Positions 13,891 through 22,783 of a DNA stretch of 39,234 nt are shown in pieces (the stretch's first letter is position 1; each line of letters starts with the position of its first letter). This DNA is from RZYP01 sp964386405 (GTDB lineage: Bacteria > Bacillota > Negativicutes > Acidaminococcales > Acidaminococcaceae): positions 1 to 39,234 of the forward strand of contig CAYLRW010000005.1 in the NCBI GenBank assembly GCA_964386405.1, in the 5' to 3' direction. The translations under genes were made by a program, and so were the position numbers. The notes beneath the pieces are model-generated. The model saw only the letters and a list, made by a program, of their open reading frames with translations. It was not told the DNA's origin and searched no databases.

Positions 13891-16217
13891 AAAGTATTGA
13901 GGTTAAAAGCGCAATCTTGGAATTTATGCGGAGAAAGTGTTATGCACCGTTGAATGCTGAGGCACTGATTGCGGAAATCCCGATTGAAGGTCCGCAACTA
14001 AATGAGTTTTGGAAAAGCTTGCTGGAACTCGAAGCTAATGGTGAAATTATTAAAACAAGATTCGCAACTTTTGGCCTGCCTGAAAAAATGGGGCTGGTTG
14101 CAGGTCGTTTTCAGCTGACCAGCAAGGGTTTTGGTTTTGTTATACCTGATAATAAAGGCGAAAACCCTGATGTTTTTATTCCGCCACGTGCTCTGAATGG
14201 TGCTATGAACAACGATAGGGTCATGGCACGTGTAGAAACACGCACCAGCGGCAAAAAACCTGAAGGTGAAATAATCAGGATCATTACCAGAGCCAATAAT
14301 AAAGTTGTTGGCGTCTTTATTAAGACGGGCGATTTTGGTTTTGTTGTACCAGATGACAAAAAGATTGGGAAGGATATTTATGTAGCACGTAAGAATTTTG
14401 GCGGCGCTAAGCCCAATCAGAAAGTTGTTGTGGAAGTTACTACATGGCCGGAAGAACGTAAAAGCGCGGAAGGCAAGATTGTTGAAATTCTTGGTAATCT
14501 TGGCGATGTAGGTCTGGAAATACTTTCCATCATTAAACAGAATGATTTGCCGTTGGAGTTCCCGGAAGCTGTCATCAATGCATCTAAGCGTGTGCCAAAG
14601 ACTATCAAAGAAACAGATTTGAGAGGCAGGCGTGACGTGCGCTCTTTCCCACTTGTTACGATTGATGGCGAAGATGCCAAGGACCTTGACGATGCTGTTT
14701 ATGTGCGCCGCCAGGGTGAAGATTATCTGCTAGGCGTTTATATTGCCGATGTCAGTCATTATGTAAAGGAAAATGCAATTTTAGACAAAGAAGCCAGAGA
14801 ACGCGGAACCAGCGTTTATTTGGTTGACCGTGTTATCCCTATGCTGCCGGAACGTTTATCGAACGGCATCTGCAGCTTAAATGCCGGCGAAGACAGGCTG
14901 GCAATGTCGTGTGAAATGTTGATAGACCATAAAGGCAGGGTTAAGGCTTACGAAATATTTCCCAGTGTAATTCGTGTCCTATATAGGTTAAACTATCGTG
15001 AAGTAAGAGAAATTCTTGTCAATAAAGACTCAGACTTGATGGATAAATATGCTGAAATTGTACCTATGTTGGAAGTAATGGAAGAACTGTGTCAGCTGCT
15101 GCGTAATAAACGTATGCTGCGTGGCGCGATTGATTTTGACATTCCAGAGCAAAAAGTCCTGCTTGATGAAGAAGGTAGACCAAGGGAAATAGTGCAGCGC
15201 GTGCGCAGTATCTCCGAATCTATTATTGAGGAATTTATGCTTTCGGCTAATGAAACTGTCGCGCGTCATATGAGCAATCAGGAATGGCCTTTTGTTTATC
15301 GTGTACATGACATACCGAATGAAGATAAAATGGCTGATTTAGCTAAATTACTTAATAATTTTAATGTTAAACTGCCAATAACAGATGAAATCAAACCTGC
15401 GGAGATTCAGAAGGCTTTGAAGCAAATGGAAGGCAGACCCGAAGAACGTCTTGTTTCTACTGTAGCCCTGCGTTCGCTTAAACAGGCAGTATATCAGGTC
15501 GATAATGTAGGACATTTTGGTTTGGCTGCTGAGTATTATACCCACTTCACGTCGCCAATCAGGCGTTATCCGGACCTTATCGTACATCGGCTTCTGAGGG
15601 AATGGATGCATAATCCCGTGCTATCGGCTAAGCAAAGAGATAAGCTGGAAACAGAACTTGATGAAATTGCGACCCATTCTTCTATTCGTGAGCGAGCTGC
15701 GGCAGATGCTGAGAGAGCAACAGTTGATCTTAAAATGGCTGAATATATGGCTGGTCATATTGGTGAAGAGTTTGAAGGAACCATTTCCGGTGTGACAGCA
15801 TTTGGTATGTTTGTCGAATTGACAAATGGTGTTGAAGGTTTAGTGCATGTTTCCAGTCTGACCGATGATTATTATGAATTTCAGGAACAGCATTATTCAT
15901 TAATAGGTGAACACACACGTAAAGTTTACCGACTTGGTGATAAGGTGACAATTGAAGTTTTGCAGGTGAATATTGCTGAACGCAATATAGACTTCATCAT
16001 GGCAGGTCAATCTGCGCAGATGCGTGAACACTTAAGGGCGCAGCTGCTTGGTCGCAGGGAAGGGCCTTCACAGCCACGAGGATCAAAAAGTGGTACGGCA
16101 AGTTTTTCAGCTAAGAAAGCTGCTGACCGCAAAAAAGGCAAAGAAAGCCGCAGTAAAGACGTAAAAGGCAACGTTGGCAGGAAGTTTGACAAAAATAAAC
16201 GTAAGAAGAAAAAATAA
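13887..16217 (+). CDS. rnr: Ribonuclease R
   Basis: A 776-residue 3'-5' exoribonuclease that degrades structured RNA and works with tmRNA to clear non-stop messages. Domains in order: an N-terminal winged-helix-like region (about 1-65), two cold-shock domains (about 70-210, with GKGFGFV-like and GDFGFVVPDD segments), and the RNB catalytic domain (about 250-580). The RNB domain has the metal-binding aspartate cluster GEDAKDLDDAV and the later HFTSPIRRYPDL. An S1 domain (about 620-705) and a lysine/arginine/serine-rich tail follow. Full length. It lies upstream of smpB and ssrA, its functional partners. Confidence 0.96.
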   Translation: MKSIEVKSAILEFMRRKCYAPLNAEALIAEIPIEGPQLNEFWKSLLELEANGEIIKTRFATFGLPEKMGLVAGRFQLTSKGFGFVIPDNKGENPDVFIPPRALNGAMNNDRVMARVETRTSGKKPEGEIIRIITRANNKVVGVFIKTGDFGFVVPDDKKIGKDIYVARKNFGGAKPNQKVVVEVTTWPEERKSAEGKIVEILGNLGDVGLEILSIIKQNDLPLEFPEAVINASKRVPKTIKETDLRGRRDVRSFPLVTIDGEDAKDLDDAVYVRRQGEDYLLGVYIADVSHYVKENAILDKEARERGTSVYLVDRVIPMLPERLSNGICSLNAGEDRLAMSCEMLIDHKGRVKAYEIFPSVIRVLYRLNYREVREILVNKDSDLMDKYAEIVPMLEVMEELCQLLRNKRMLRGAIDFDIPEQKVLLDEEGRPREIVQRVRSISESIIEEFMLSANETVARHMSNQEWPFVYRVHDIPNEDKMADLAKLLNNFNVKLPITDEIKPAEIQKALKQMEGRPEERLVSTVALRSLKQAVYQVDNVGHFGLAAEYYTHFTSPIRRYPDLIVHRLLREWMHNPVLSAKQRDKLETELDEIATHSSIRERAAADAERATVDLKMAEYMAGHIGEEFEGTISGVTAFGMFVELTNGVEGLVHVSSLTDDYYEFQEQHYSLIGEHTRKVYRLGDKVTIEVLQVNIAERNIDFIMAGQSAQMREHLRAQLLGRREGPSQPRGSKSGTASFSAKKAADRKKGKESRSKDVKGNVGRKFDKNKRKKKK

Positions 16218-16266
16218 CGATATGCTGATTTCTATAAATATTATTTAAAACAAGGTGGTGCGAAAG

Positions 16267-16734
16267 TTGGCACAACAAGGAATTAAAATCGCAGCAGAAA
16301 ATAGAAAAGCGCGCCACGACTATTCTATTCATGAAACATTTGAAGCAGGAATTGAACTGGTAGGTACGGAGGTAAAATCTCTGCGTGCCGGTAAGGCAAA
16401 CCTCAAGGATGCCTATGCGCAAATAACTAAAACAGCAGAGGTCTATGTATATAACCTCCATATCAGTCCCTATGAGCAGGGTAATCAATTCAATCATGAA
16501 CCGCTTAGGCCTAGACGGCTACTGCTGCACAGAGCTGAAATACGCCGTCTGATTGGCAAAGTAAAAGAAAAGGGCTATGCACTTATTCCTCTTAAAATGT
16601 ATTTTACTCATGGGCTGGTCAAAATGGAATTGGCATTGGCAACCGGCAAGAAACTCTATGATAAGCGACAATCAATGGCAGAGAAAGATGCTAAACGTGA
16701 AATGGACAGAACACTGAAAGAACGCAACAGATAA
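16267..16734 (+). CDS. smpB: tmRNA-binding protein SmpB
   Basis: A 155-residue SmpB of standard length that binds the tRNA-like end of tmRNA and mimics its anticodon arm on stalled ribosomes. Recognisable parts are IKIAAENRKARHDYSI at the N-terminus, GTEVKSLRAGKANLKDAY, and a basic C-terminal tail beginning near KKLYDKRQ. The start is TTG 16267. The GTG codons at 16255 and 16258 lie within the Shine-Dalgarno itself (AAGGTGGTG), and starting at 16267 gives MAQQGIKIAAENRK, the normal SmpB beginning. The gene follows rnr by about 50 nt. Confidence 0.95.
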   Translation: MAQQGIKIAAENRKARHDYSIHETFEAGIELVGTEVKSLRAGKANLKDAYAQITKTAEVYVYNLHISPYEQGNQFNHEPLRPRRLLLHRAEIRRLIGKVKEKGYALIPLKMYFTHGLVKMELALATGKKLYDKRQSMAEKDAKREMDRTLKERNR

Positions 16735-16748
16735 ATAGGGGGATATGC

Positions 16749-17432
16749 ATGAAGTATGAATTTGGCGACGAACGTGCCAAGAGGAAAAAGCGTAATATGA
16801 TAATAACGGCTATAGCAGCAACTATTATTGTTGTTGCTGCTGGTTTAGGTTATATGTACTATATGTCTAAGCCATCGTCACCAACTACTAATTCGAATGC
16901 TCAGCAGTCAGTTGATAGCAAAGTCCAGGAGAAAACCGAGACTAAGTCCACTGAAGTCAAATCTGCGGAAATGCAGACTCCTTCTAATGAGCAGTCAACA
17001 CAAACCACTGATGCATCAAAGAAATCATCGCAATATACGATTTTAATTGATAAAAGCGATTTTAGCTTAACCTTGAAAAAGGATGATCAGGTAGAAAAAA
17101 TTTATTCTGTCGCCATAGGCAAAAATTCTGGTCAAAAGCAGCAATCGGGTGACCTGAGAACGCCGACAGGGAATTTTACCGTCGATGAGATAATTGATTC
17201 TTCCTCCTGGAAACATGACTTTAAGGATGGCAAGGGAGAAATAGAAGGTGCCTACGGGCCTTGGTTTATTTCCTTGGAAACCGGCTGGGATGGCATCGGT
17301 ATTCACGGCACACATGATCCGGCTTCGATTAGGACAATGGTGTCTGAAGGCTGCATCAGAATGAACAACGCAGATGTGGAAGAACTGAAAACAAAAATTC
17401 AGCCAGGCACGAAAGTCATAATACAGGAATAA
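16749..17432 (+). CDS. Membrane-anchored L,D-transpeptidase (YkuD domain)
   Basis: A 227-residue cell-envelope enzyme. A basic N-terminus leads into one membrane helix (about residues 16-38), then a Ser/Thr/Gln-rich linker (about 40-95), then a YkuD catalytic domain (about 98-227). The active site is His in GIHGTHDP and Cys202 in SEGCIRMNN. Such enzymes make 3-3 peptidoglycan cross-links or attach proteins to peptidoglycan. The protein is anchored with its catalytic domain outside. It sits between smpB and ssrA, 14 nt after smpB, where nothing links it functionally to trans-translation. Confidence 0.9.
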   Translation: MKYEFGDERAKRKKRNMIITAIAATIIVVAAGLGYMYYMSKPSSPTTNSNAQQSVDSKVQEKTETKSTEVKSAEMQTPSNEQSTQTTDASKKSSQYTILIDKSDFSLTLKKDDQVEKIYSVAIGKNSGQKQQSGDLRTPTGNFTVDEIIDSSSWKHDFKDGKGEIEGAYGPWFISLETGWDGIGIHGTHDPASIRTMVSEGCIRMNNADVEELKTKIQPGTKVIIQE

Positions 17433-17484
17433 TGGCTGAAACGCAGACTATAAGCTAAAAGTCAAAAAGTTCACAAATAGTTTA

Positions 17485-17513
17485 TTGTTTTTTAAACAGC
17501 CTTATGATACACT
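17485..17513 (+). promoter_or_regulatory. Promoter of ssrA
   Basis: TTGTTT at 17485-17490 and TACACT at 17508-17513 are separated by 17 bp. The start would be about 25 nt before the mature tmRNA 5' end, leaving a leader for RNase P to remove. Confidence 0.45.
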
Positions 17514-17544
17514 TATTACAGTAACTTATATTACTCTTACAACC

Positions 17545-17892
17545 GGGGATGTACTGGTTTCGACGGGGGTAGGTGTGGCATGATAAGCGAGCCGGGGTCC
17601 CATCAGCCCGTGATACGATGGAACTTAAATTAAACGCAAAAACTGATTACGCTTTAGCAGCTTAATGCTAACGCTCTACCTCTCCTCCTCCCATGGGCGT
17701 GGATAGAGCGACAATTAGTGGGATACCCGAAGGCCAATTCTCGGAGGCTTGCTGGGGAAACTTATCGAGATAGCAACTGAGTAGCCTGTCGTTAGGCGAC
17801 AAAGAAGCGAAACACCAAAATAGCGACTGCGCTCGGAGAAGGTCATGTTTCATTGCTTTCGGACAGGGGTTCGACTCCCCTCATCTCCACCA
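17545..17892 (+). ncRNA. ssrA: Transfer-messenger RNA (tmRNA)
   Basis: The 5' end GGGGATGTACTGGTTTCGAC and the 3' end with the T-arm GGGGTTCGACTCCCC, then CATCTCCACCA, form the tRNA-Ala-like domain; GGGGATG pairs with CATCTCC and CCA is encoded. It is a one-piece tmRNA of 348 nt. The tag frame starts at the GCA resume codon (17636) and ends at TAA (17663-17665). It encodes AKTDYALAA, to which the charged alanine is added, giving a 10-residue tag with the usual YALAA degradation signal. smpB and rnr are just upstream. Confidence 0.97.
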
Positions 17893-17901
17893 GCAATAAT
17901 T

Positions 17902-17931
17902 AAACAGTTGGTGGCGATAAAACTGTTTTTC
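17902..17931 (+). terminator. Terminator of ssrA
   Basis: AAACAGTT (17902-17909) pairs with AACTGTTT (17921-17928), followed by more T residues. It lies 10 nt past the CCA end of tmRNA. Confidence 0.75.
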
Positions 17932-17970
17932 AAAATAAAGTTAGTCTTATTACAGTGTTTAGAAATTGTA

Positions 17971-18020
17971 AAAAGCTATGATTCTTATGCCTTTGCGGCA
18001 AGGGAGTCATAGCTTTTTTG
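17971..18020 (+). terminator. Second terminator downstream of ssrA
   Basis: AAAGCTATGA-TTCT pairs with GGAG-TCATAGCTT around a loop with inner CCTTTGCGG pairing, followed by T6. It is a back-up stop for the ssrA transcript. The rest of the gap to 18210 shows only AT-rich DNA and no clear gene. Confidence 0.85.
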
Positions 18021-18210
18021 TGTTCTTTGCTATACTATCTAGCTTCCGGGGAAATTAGCTTATTGCGTTGATATTTAGTTTCCGTGTTGAGTAAATTTAC
18101 ATTGAATCGGAATTTTTAAAATTTGTTCAATTTTCAATCATTTGCTTAAAAATTATGGTATTATATTATTTGGGAAGAGGGTAACTAATCATATTATCAT
18201 GGGGGATTTT

Positions 18211-20025
18211 ATGATGAAGAATTGTAGTGATGAATCTGTAATAACGTATCTTCGTCAGCAAAAACTAATGTTGCTTGAATTAGCGCTGCTGATGACATCC
18301 ATTTGGGTTCTGGCTATGAAGTACCAGCTTAGTATGGCCGTTTTGCTTAGTGTAATTGTGTTGTTGGCATTATGGAAATTAATCAGGCAGTATTATATTG
18401 AAAAAGATCTTGTGCAGCAGCGGCAAAAGTTTATTGCAAGAGAAGTCGCTGATGCCTCCCTGCAAAGACAGAATAAATTGCTTGCGTTTTTGCACGAAAC
18501 AGCTATGGACATTATGAGCCGGCAAGATGTGGTAAACTTATTGGAAACAATTGTGAAAAAAGCAGCGGAAATCACGGGTGCATCTACCGGTAGCGTTCTG
18601 CTTTTCAATGAAGAAAGAACAGAGCGTGTACGTGTCGTAGCAACCGGTCCAGCTACTCAAATGGTGGGATCACGCAACCCGATTGATGAAGGTGCCGCAG
18701 GGCAAGTTTGGACAACAGGTAAACTTGTTTTGATTAACAATTACAAAAAGTGGGCACATCGGTCTTTCCCTGCTGCGGAAGTGGCCGAATCTGTCATCTA
18801 CTTTCCCCTTAAAAGTGCAAAAGAGGTAGTTGGCGTTATCGGTCTTTGGCATACGGATGCGGGTCGTTGCTTTGGCGATCAGGATATTGAAATTATTGAT
18901 CAGTTTGCTGGCTTGGCTTCTATCGCATACGAGAATGCTTACTTGTATCGGGAGGCACAGCGTGAAATCAGCGAGCGGCGTTATACTGAGGGATTACTGC
19001 AGTATCGTGGTTTCCACGATGTCATGACCGGTTTATATAATCGAACTTATTTTGAAGAAGAATTGCAGCGCCTCGACAAGCGGCGTGAAGGCGCTGTTGG
19101 CTTGATTATGCTGGATGTTGATGGACTAAAGTTGATTAACGATTCTTTAGGCCATGCAAGGGGAGATAGTTTATTAAAAAGTACTGCTCAGATCCTTTTG
19201 ACATGTTTTCCTGACAATGATGTTGTTTCACGTATAGGTGGTGATGAATTTGCCGTATTAGTATCACCTGCTGATACTGAAATTCTGGATCAGGCCTGCG
19301 AACGCATTCGCACAAAAGTGAAAGAATTTAATAATTCACAATCACAATTCCTTATCAGCCTTTCTGTTGGCTCCGCTCTGGCAGAAACTAATACGATTCC
19401 CATGCGTGAATTATATAAACAAGCTGACAATAATATGTACAGAGAGAAGCTTCATCAAAGAAAGAGCAGCCGCAGCACGATTGTCCAGACGGTTATGGAA
19501 CTACTGAAAGCAAGAGATTACATTACGGAAGGTCACGGTGACCGGCTGCAAAAAATTGTTTATGATATGGGCAATCTTTTAGGACTTTCATCAAGGACAA
19601 TCTCAGACCTCCGCCTTTTTGCCCAATTTCATGATATTGGCAAGGTGGGAATACCTGATCGGATTTTATTAAAACCTGGCCCATTGAATTCAGAGGAAAA
19701 AATCGAAATGCAGCAGCACTCAGAAATTGGTTACCGGATTGCACAGTCTGCGCCCGAACTGCTGCCAATTGCTGATTGGGTTTTAAAGCATCACGAATGG
19801 TGGAATGGCGGTGGCTATCCGCTGGCTCTTTCTGGCGAGGAAATACCATTAGAATGCAGAATTTTGGCTATTGCTGATGCGTATGATGCGATGATCAGTG
19901 ATCGTCCTTACCGCAAGGCGATGTCTCATGCTGCTGCAGTCAAAGAACTGCAAGACTATTCAGGCAGGCAGTTTGATCCTAGTCTGGTTGGTATTTTTGT
20001 CAGCATTTATGGTGAAAATGTCTAG
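18211..20025 (+). CDS. Membrane GAF-GGDEF-HD-GYP cyclic-di-GMP protein
   Basis: A 604-residue signalling protein. Two membrane helices (about residues 15-55) lead to a GAF domain (about 100-260), a GGDEF domain (about 275-430) and an HD-GYP domain (about 440-604). The cyclase motif is intact (SRIGGDEF), but the inhibitory RxxD site is not (PDND). The phosphodiesterase motifs are FHDIGKVG and HHEWWNGGGYP, the latter with Asn where HHExWDGxGYP is usual. It may both make and break c-di-GMP, gated by a GAF ligand. ATG 18211 is used with GGGGGAT upstream; ATG 18214 is equally possible. Confidence 0.85.
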   Translation: MMKNCSDESVITYLRQQKLMLLELALLMTSIWVLAMKYQLSMAVLLSVIVLLALWKLIRQYYIEKDLVQQRQKFIAREVADASLQRQNKLLAFLHETAMDIMSRQDVVNLLETIVKKAAEITGASTGSVLLFNEERTERVRVVATGPATQMVGSRNPIDEGAAGQVWTTGKLVLINNYKKWAHRSFPAAEVAESVIYFPLKSAKEVVGVIGLWHTDAGRCFGDQDIEIIDQFAGLASIAYENAYLYREAQREISERRYTEGLLQYRGFHDVMTGLYNRTYFEEELQRLDKRREGAVGLIMLDVDGLKLINDSLGHARGDSLLKSTAQILLTCFPDNDVVSRIGGDEFAVLVSPADTEILDQACERIRTKVKEFNNSQSQFLISLSVGSALAETNTIPMRELYKQADNNMYREKLHQRKSSRSTIVQTVMELLKARDYITEGHGDRLQKIVYDMGNLLGLSSRTISDLRLFAQFHDIGKVGIPDRILLKPGPLNSEEKIEMQQHSEIGYRIAQSAPELLPIADWVLKHHEWWNGGGYPLALSGEEIPLECRILAIADAYDAMISDRPYRKAMSHAAAVKELQDYSGRQFDPSLVGIFVSIYGENV

Positions 20026-20087
20026 TACGGCGATGAAGCGGAAATAAAGACGGTTAAGGTAACATATATTTTTTTGCAAAGGTGAAG

Positions 20088-20148
20088 AAAAGCCATAAAA
20101 CCAGCAAAGCATTGTAATAACTTGCTTTCAGGGTTTTGTGGCTTTTTA
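20088..20148 (+). terminator. Terminator after the GGDEF-HD-GYP gene
   Basis: AAAAGCCATAAAACC (20088-20102) pairs with GGTTTTGTGGCTTTT (20132-20146), with one G-U pair, then TT. The loop of about 29 nt holds a smaller GCAAAGC/GCTTTC-like pairing. Confidence 0.8.
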
Positions 20149-20196
20149 ATTTAGCAAGGAGTTTGTAATTTCAGAATATTGCTTTTAAACGCAAGG

Positions 20197-20225
20197 TTGA
20201 CAGATTATTGTTTTTGATTAACAAT
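20197..20225 (+). promoter_or_regulatory. Promoter of the EAL-protein gene
   Basis: A perfect TTGACA at 20197-20202, then 17 bp, then AACAAT at 20220-20225, a modest -10. It lies about 65 nt before the TTG start codon at 20289. Confidence 0.45.
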
Positions 20226-20288
20226 GAAGATGAAATATTGCGAAAATTGTTCAGCGGTTCTACGAGCGCAAAAAGGAGTTGAATACTG

Positions 20289-20546
20289 TTGACAACGAAA
20301 AAGCAAGCTGATATTTCCCGGATAGAGTTGGCACGTAATCATACTTTGAAAATAACGGTTATTTATCTTCTTTTAGGCTCACTTTGGATAATTTTCTCAG
20401 ATATGCTTACGGAAAAACTTGTACATGGACGTTATGATGTTTTACTTGTCAGCATGGTGAAGGGGATTTTATATGTATTATCCACAGCGGGACTTCTATA
20501 TCTGCTTATATATTCAGCTTTAAAAAACTTACTGCTTCTGAATTAA
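20289..20546 (+). CDS. N-terminal membrane segment of a frame-broken PAS-GGDEF-EAL protein
   Basis: An 85-residue reading frame with two membrane helices (about residues 17-35 and 48-75). It is the sensor-anchor region typical of GGDEF-EAL proteins (YLLLGSLWIIFSDML, then LLYLLIYSAL). TTG 20289 has AAGGAG at 20273-20278. The frame ends soon after an A6 tract at 20522-20527. One base backward, translation continues as LTASELKLNKSESM into the large frame that follows. An ancestral A7 tract would give YSALKKLTASELK, the expected helix-to-PAS linker. So this is the front half of one gene, not an independent small protein. Confidence 0.75.
   Translation: MTTKKQADISRIELARNHTLKITVIYLLLGSLWIIFSDMLTEKLVHGRYDVLLVSMVKGILYVLSTAGLLYLLIYSALKNLLLLN
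20522..20528 (+). other. A AAA AAC slippery heptamer / A6 frame break
   Basis: In the upstream frame the codons are TTA AAA AAC, so the heptamer is A AAA AAC, a canonical X XXY YYZ site for -1 ribosomal frameshifting. A -1 shift joins the two halves exactly. The downstream stimulator is not clear; only a weak GCGC/GCGC pairing (about 20571-20600) is seen. Loss of one A from an A7 tract, by mutation or sequencing error, explains the same data. Confidence 0.6.
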
Positions 20547-20548
20547 AA

Positions 20549-22633
20549 TTGAACAAAAGCGAGTCTATGCTGCGCACTGTTTTTAATCAAGCGCCTATAG
20601 GTATTGTGATTGTACTCAATGAAACAGATAAATATATGGGGAACGATGATTTTCCTAGTATCAATCCTATGTTTGAAAAAATAACAGGCAGAACAGAAAA
20701 AGAACTTGCAGGCTGTCAATGGCAAACAATAACGCATCCGGAAGATTTGCCAAAAGAAGTTCTTTTGACCGAAAAACTAATCAAAGGTGAAATTAGTGGC
20801 TTCAGTATACAAAAAAGATATTTGAGACCTGACGGTTCTATTGGTTGGGCAAGTAAGACCGCAGTGCCTTTAGTTTTTGAAGGCGACGCCAACAAATATA
20901 GCTTGTTTTTGATTCAGGATATCAATGAAAGTAAGGCGGTTGCCGAGGCTTTAGCAGAAAGTGAGAGAAGCAAAAGTGTTTTGCTGGCGAATTTATTGGG
21001 TATGGCTTATCGCTGCAAATATGATGATTCTTTAAGCATGCAATTTGTTTCCGATGGATGTCTGGAGCTTACCGGCTATTCTGTAGAATACTTTTTGCAG
21101 CATGGAGGGGCCTCTTATGTTGAATTAATAGCTGATGAGTATAAAGAGCAGATAGAGAATGAATTCGAAAAAATGCTTGGCAAGTGTTTGCCGCACAAAT
21201 ACGAATATGAAATAGTAACCGCTTCCGGACAGCGTAAATGGGTTTTGGATATTGGACGCGGAGTTTATGCAAAAAATGGTAATGTTGAAGCTATTGAGGG
21301 CATAATTATAGACATAACAGAACGTAAGCAGCATGAAATGAAATTAAAGTACCTTAGCGAACGCGATAGTTTGACGGGTTTATATAATAGACGTTCTTTT
21401 GAAGAAGTTTTAACAAGGGAAACTTCTAATGTTGTTAGCCTCCATCGGGCAGTTATTTTGTTGGATTTGAAGAAAATTAATTCATTTAATCTGGCTTATG
21501 GTTATAGCTACAGCGAAAATTTAATTAAGGAAATTACAATGCAGCTATCTTTGCTGTGTGTCGAGGACTGTAGAATTTTCCAGATTTCTTTTGAGAGAAT
21601 TGCTTTTTATGTAAAAAATTATGGTGGAAAAGAGAAATTAGTCGACTTTTGCGAAGCGATACTAGACGTTTTGGAAAAAATGCAAGTAAGATATTCGCTC
21701 GGCTGCAATATTGGAATTTTGGAAATTGATAAATGCCAATGTTCTGCGGCTGATGTTCTGAAAAATGTTTCTATTGCTGCAGCTAAGTCAGTTGAAAATC
21801 ACGAAAAACCGTATTATTTTTTTGAAGATAAACTTAAAGAAGAATTGGCAAGAGAAGCAATTATTAAAGAGGAGCTCTTAGTTTCAGCTAGTAATAATGT
21901 TGATTCAAGTCTCTTTTTGCTATACCAGCCGATTTTTGCCGCAAAAACAGGCAAGATTCATGGCTTTGAAGCATTGGCAAGATTTGACAGTAAAAAACTT
22001 GGAGTAATATCGCCTTTAGAATTCATCAGCTTGGCCGAGGAAACGCAGGCCATTATTCCTATTGGGAAAAAAGTTCTGCGTATGGCTTGCAACTTTATAA
22101 AAGAAATAGAAGCGCTGGGACATAGCGAAATAGTTGTTGCGGTTAATCTTTCTGCCGTGCAGATACTAAGAAGTGACTTTGTGTTGGATGCAGTAAATAT
22201 TATTAAAGAAACTGGCGTTAATCCAAATATGCTGACTTTAGAAGTTACTGAGTCAATGATTCTTACTAACTATGAAAGTGTTAATAAGACAATTGCTCAA
22301 TTACGAGAGCTTGGCATAAAGTTTGCTATAGACGATTTTGGAGTAGGTTATTCCTCGCTTGCTCGTGAAAGGGAACTTGATGTCGATAGTATCAAGCTGG
22401 ATAAATATTTTGCTGATGATTTACTGGTACACGAAGAAAATGAAATCATTGTCAGTGATATTATTTCTATGATGCATAGACTGGGACATACTGTAGTTGC
22501 CGAAGGTATTGAGCGGGAAGAGCAAAAAGATTATTTATTGAGGCATGATTGTGATTATTTGCAGGGATATCTTTTCAGCAAGCCGATAAAGCCGGAAAAA
22601 GCTTTGGCAATGCTTACCAATGCAAATGAATAG
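20549..22633 (+). CDS. PAS-PAS-degenerate GGDEF-EAL phosphodiesterase (C-terminal part of a frame-broken gene)
   Basis: Up to 694 residues. PAS 1 is about 1-125, PAS 2 about 140-270, a GGDEF-like domain about 275-420 and an EAL domain about 440-690. The GGDEF domain begins normally (DSLTGLYNRRSF), but the signature is replaced by SFERIAF, so it should not make c-di-GMP. The EAL domain looks active: FEALARF, NLSAVQ, EVTESM, AIDDFGVGYSS, KLDKYF, AEGIE and LQGYLFSKP are all present. Neither the TTG at 20549 nor the ATG at 20567 has a Shine-Dalgarno. This supports reading it as the continuation of the frame at 20289. Confidence 0.85.
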   Translation: MNKSESMLRTVFNQAPIGIVIVLNETDKYMGNDDFPSINPMFEKITGRTEKELAGCQWQTITHPEDLPKEVLLTEKLIKGEISGFSIQKRYLRPDGSIGWASKTAVPLVFEGDANKYSLFLIQDINESKAVAEALAESERSKSVLLANLLGMAYRCKYDDSLSMQFVSDGCLELTGYSVEYFLQHGGASYVELIADEYKEQIENEFEKMLGKCLPHKYEYEIVTASGQRKWVLDIGRGVYAKNGNVEAIEGIIIDITERKQHEMKLKYLSERDSLTGLYNRRSFEEVLTRETSNVVSLHRAVILLDLKKINSFNLAYGYSYSENLIKEITMQLSLLCVEDCRIFQISFERIAFYVKNYGGKEKLVDFCEAILDVLEKMQVRYSLGCNIGILEIDKCQCSAADVLKNVSIAAAKSVENHEKPYYFFEDKLKEELAREAIIKEELLVSASNNVDSSLFLLYQPIFAAKTGKIHGFEALARFDSKKLGVISPLEFISLAEETQAIIPIGKKVLRMACNFIKEIEALGHSEIVVAVNLSAVQILRSDFVLDAVNIIKETGVNPNMLTLEVTESMILTNYESVNKTIAQLRELGIKFAIDDFGVGYSSLARERELDVDSIKLDKYFADDLLVHEENEIIVSDIISMMHRLGHTVVAEGIEREEQKDYLLRHDCDYLQGYLFSKPIKPEKALAMLTNANE

Positions 22634-22636
22634 CTG

Positions 22637-22665
22637 TTGACTTTCGACAATAGATAAGGTATATT
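22637..22665 (+). promoter_or_regulatory. Promoter of the PepSY-like gene
   Basis: TTGACT at 22637-22642, a 17-bp spacer and TATATT at 22660-22665, immediately after the EAL-protein stop codon. The leader to the start codon would be about 110 nt and AT-rich. Confidence 0.55.
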
Positions 22666-22783
22666 GTAACCGTACAAATATTCAGAAAATACAATAAAAT
22701 CAAGTGGGATATTTTGTGTAATTAAAAATAATTGGTTTTAAATAAATTATCATGTCTTATGTGAAGAAGGAGGAGATAACATT

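Noticed and set aside
17636..17853. Open frames inside the tmRNA locus on the minus strand.
   Set aside because: They are antisense to a structured, conserved RNA and have no initiation signals.
20026..20288. Possible c-di-GMP riboswitch upstream of the EAL-protein gene.
   Set aside because: The conserved GEMM blocks are absent; the structured part is an ordinary terminator at 20088-20148.
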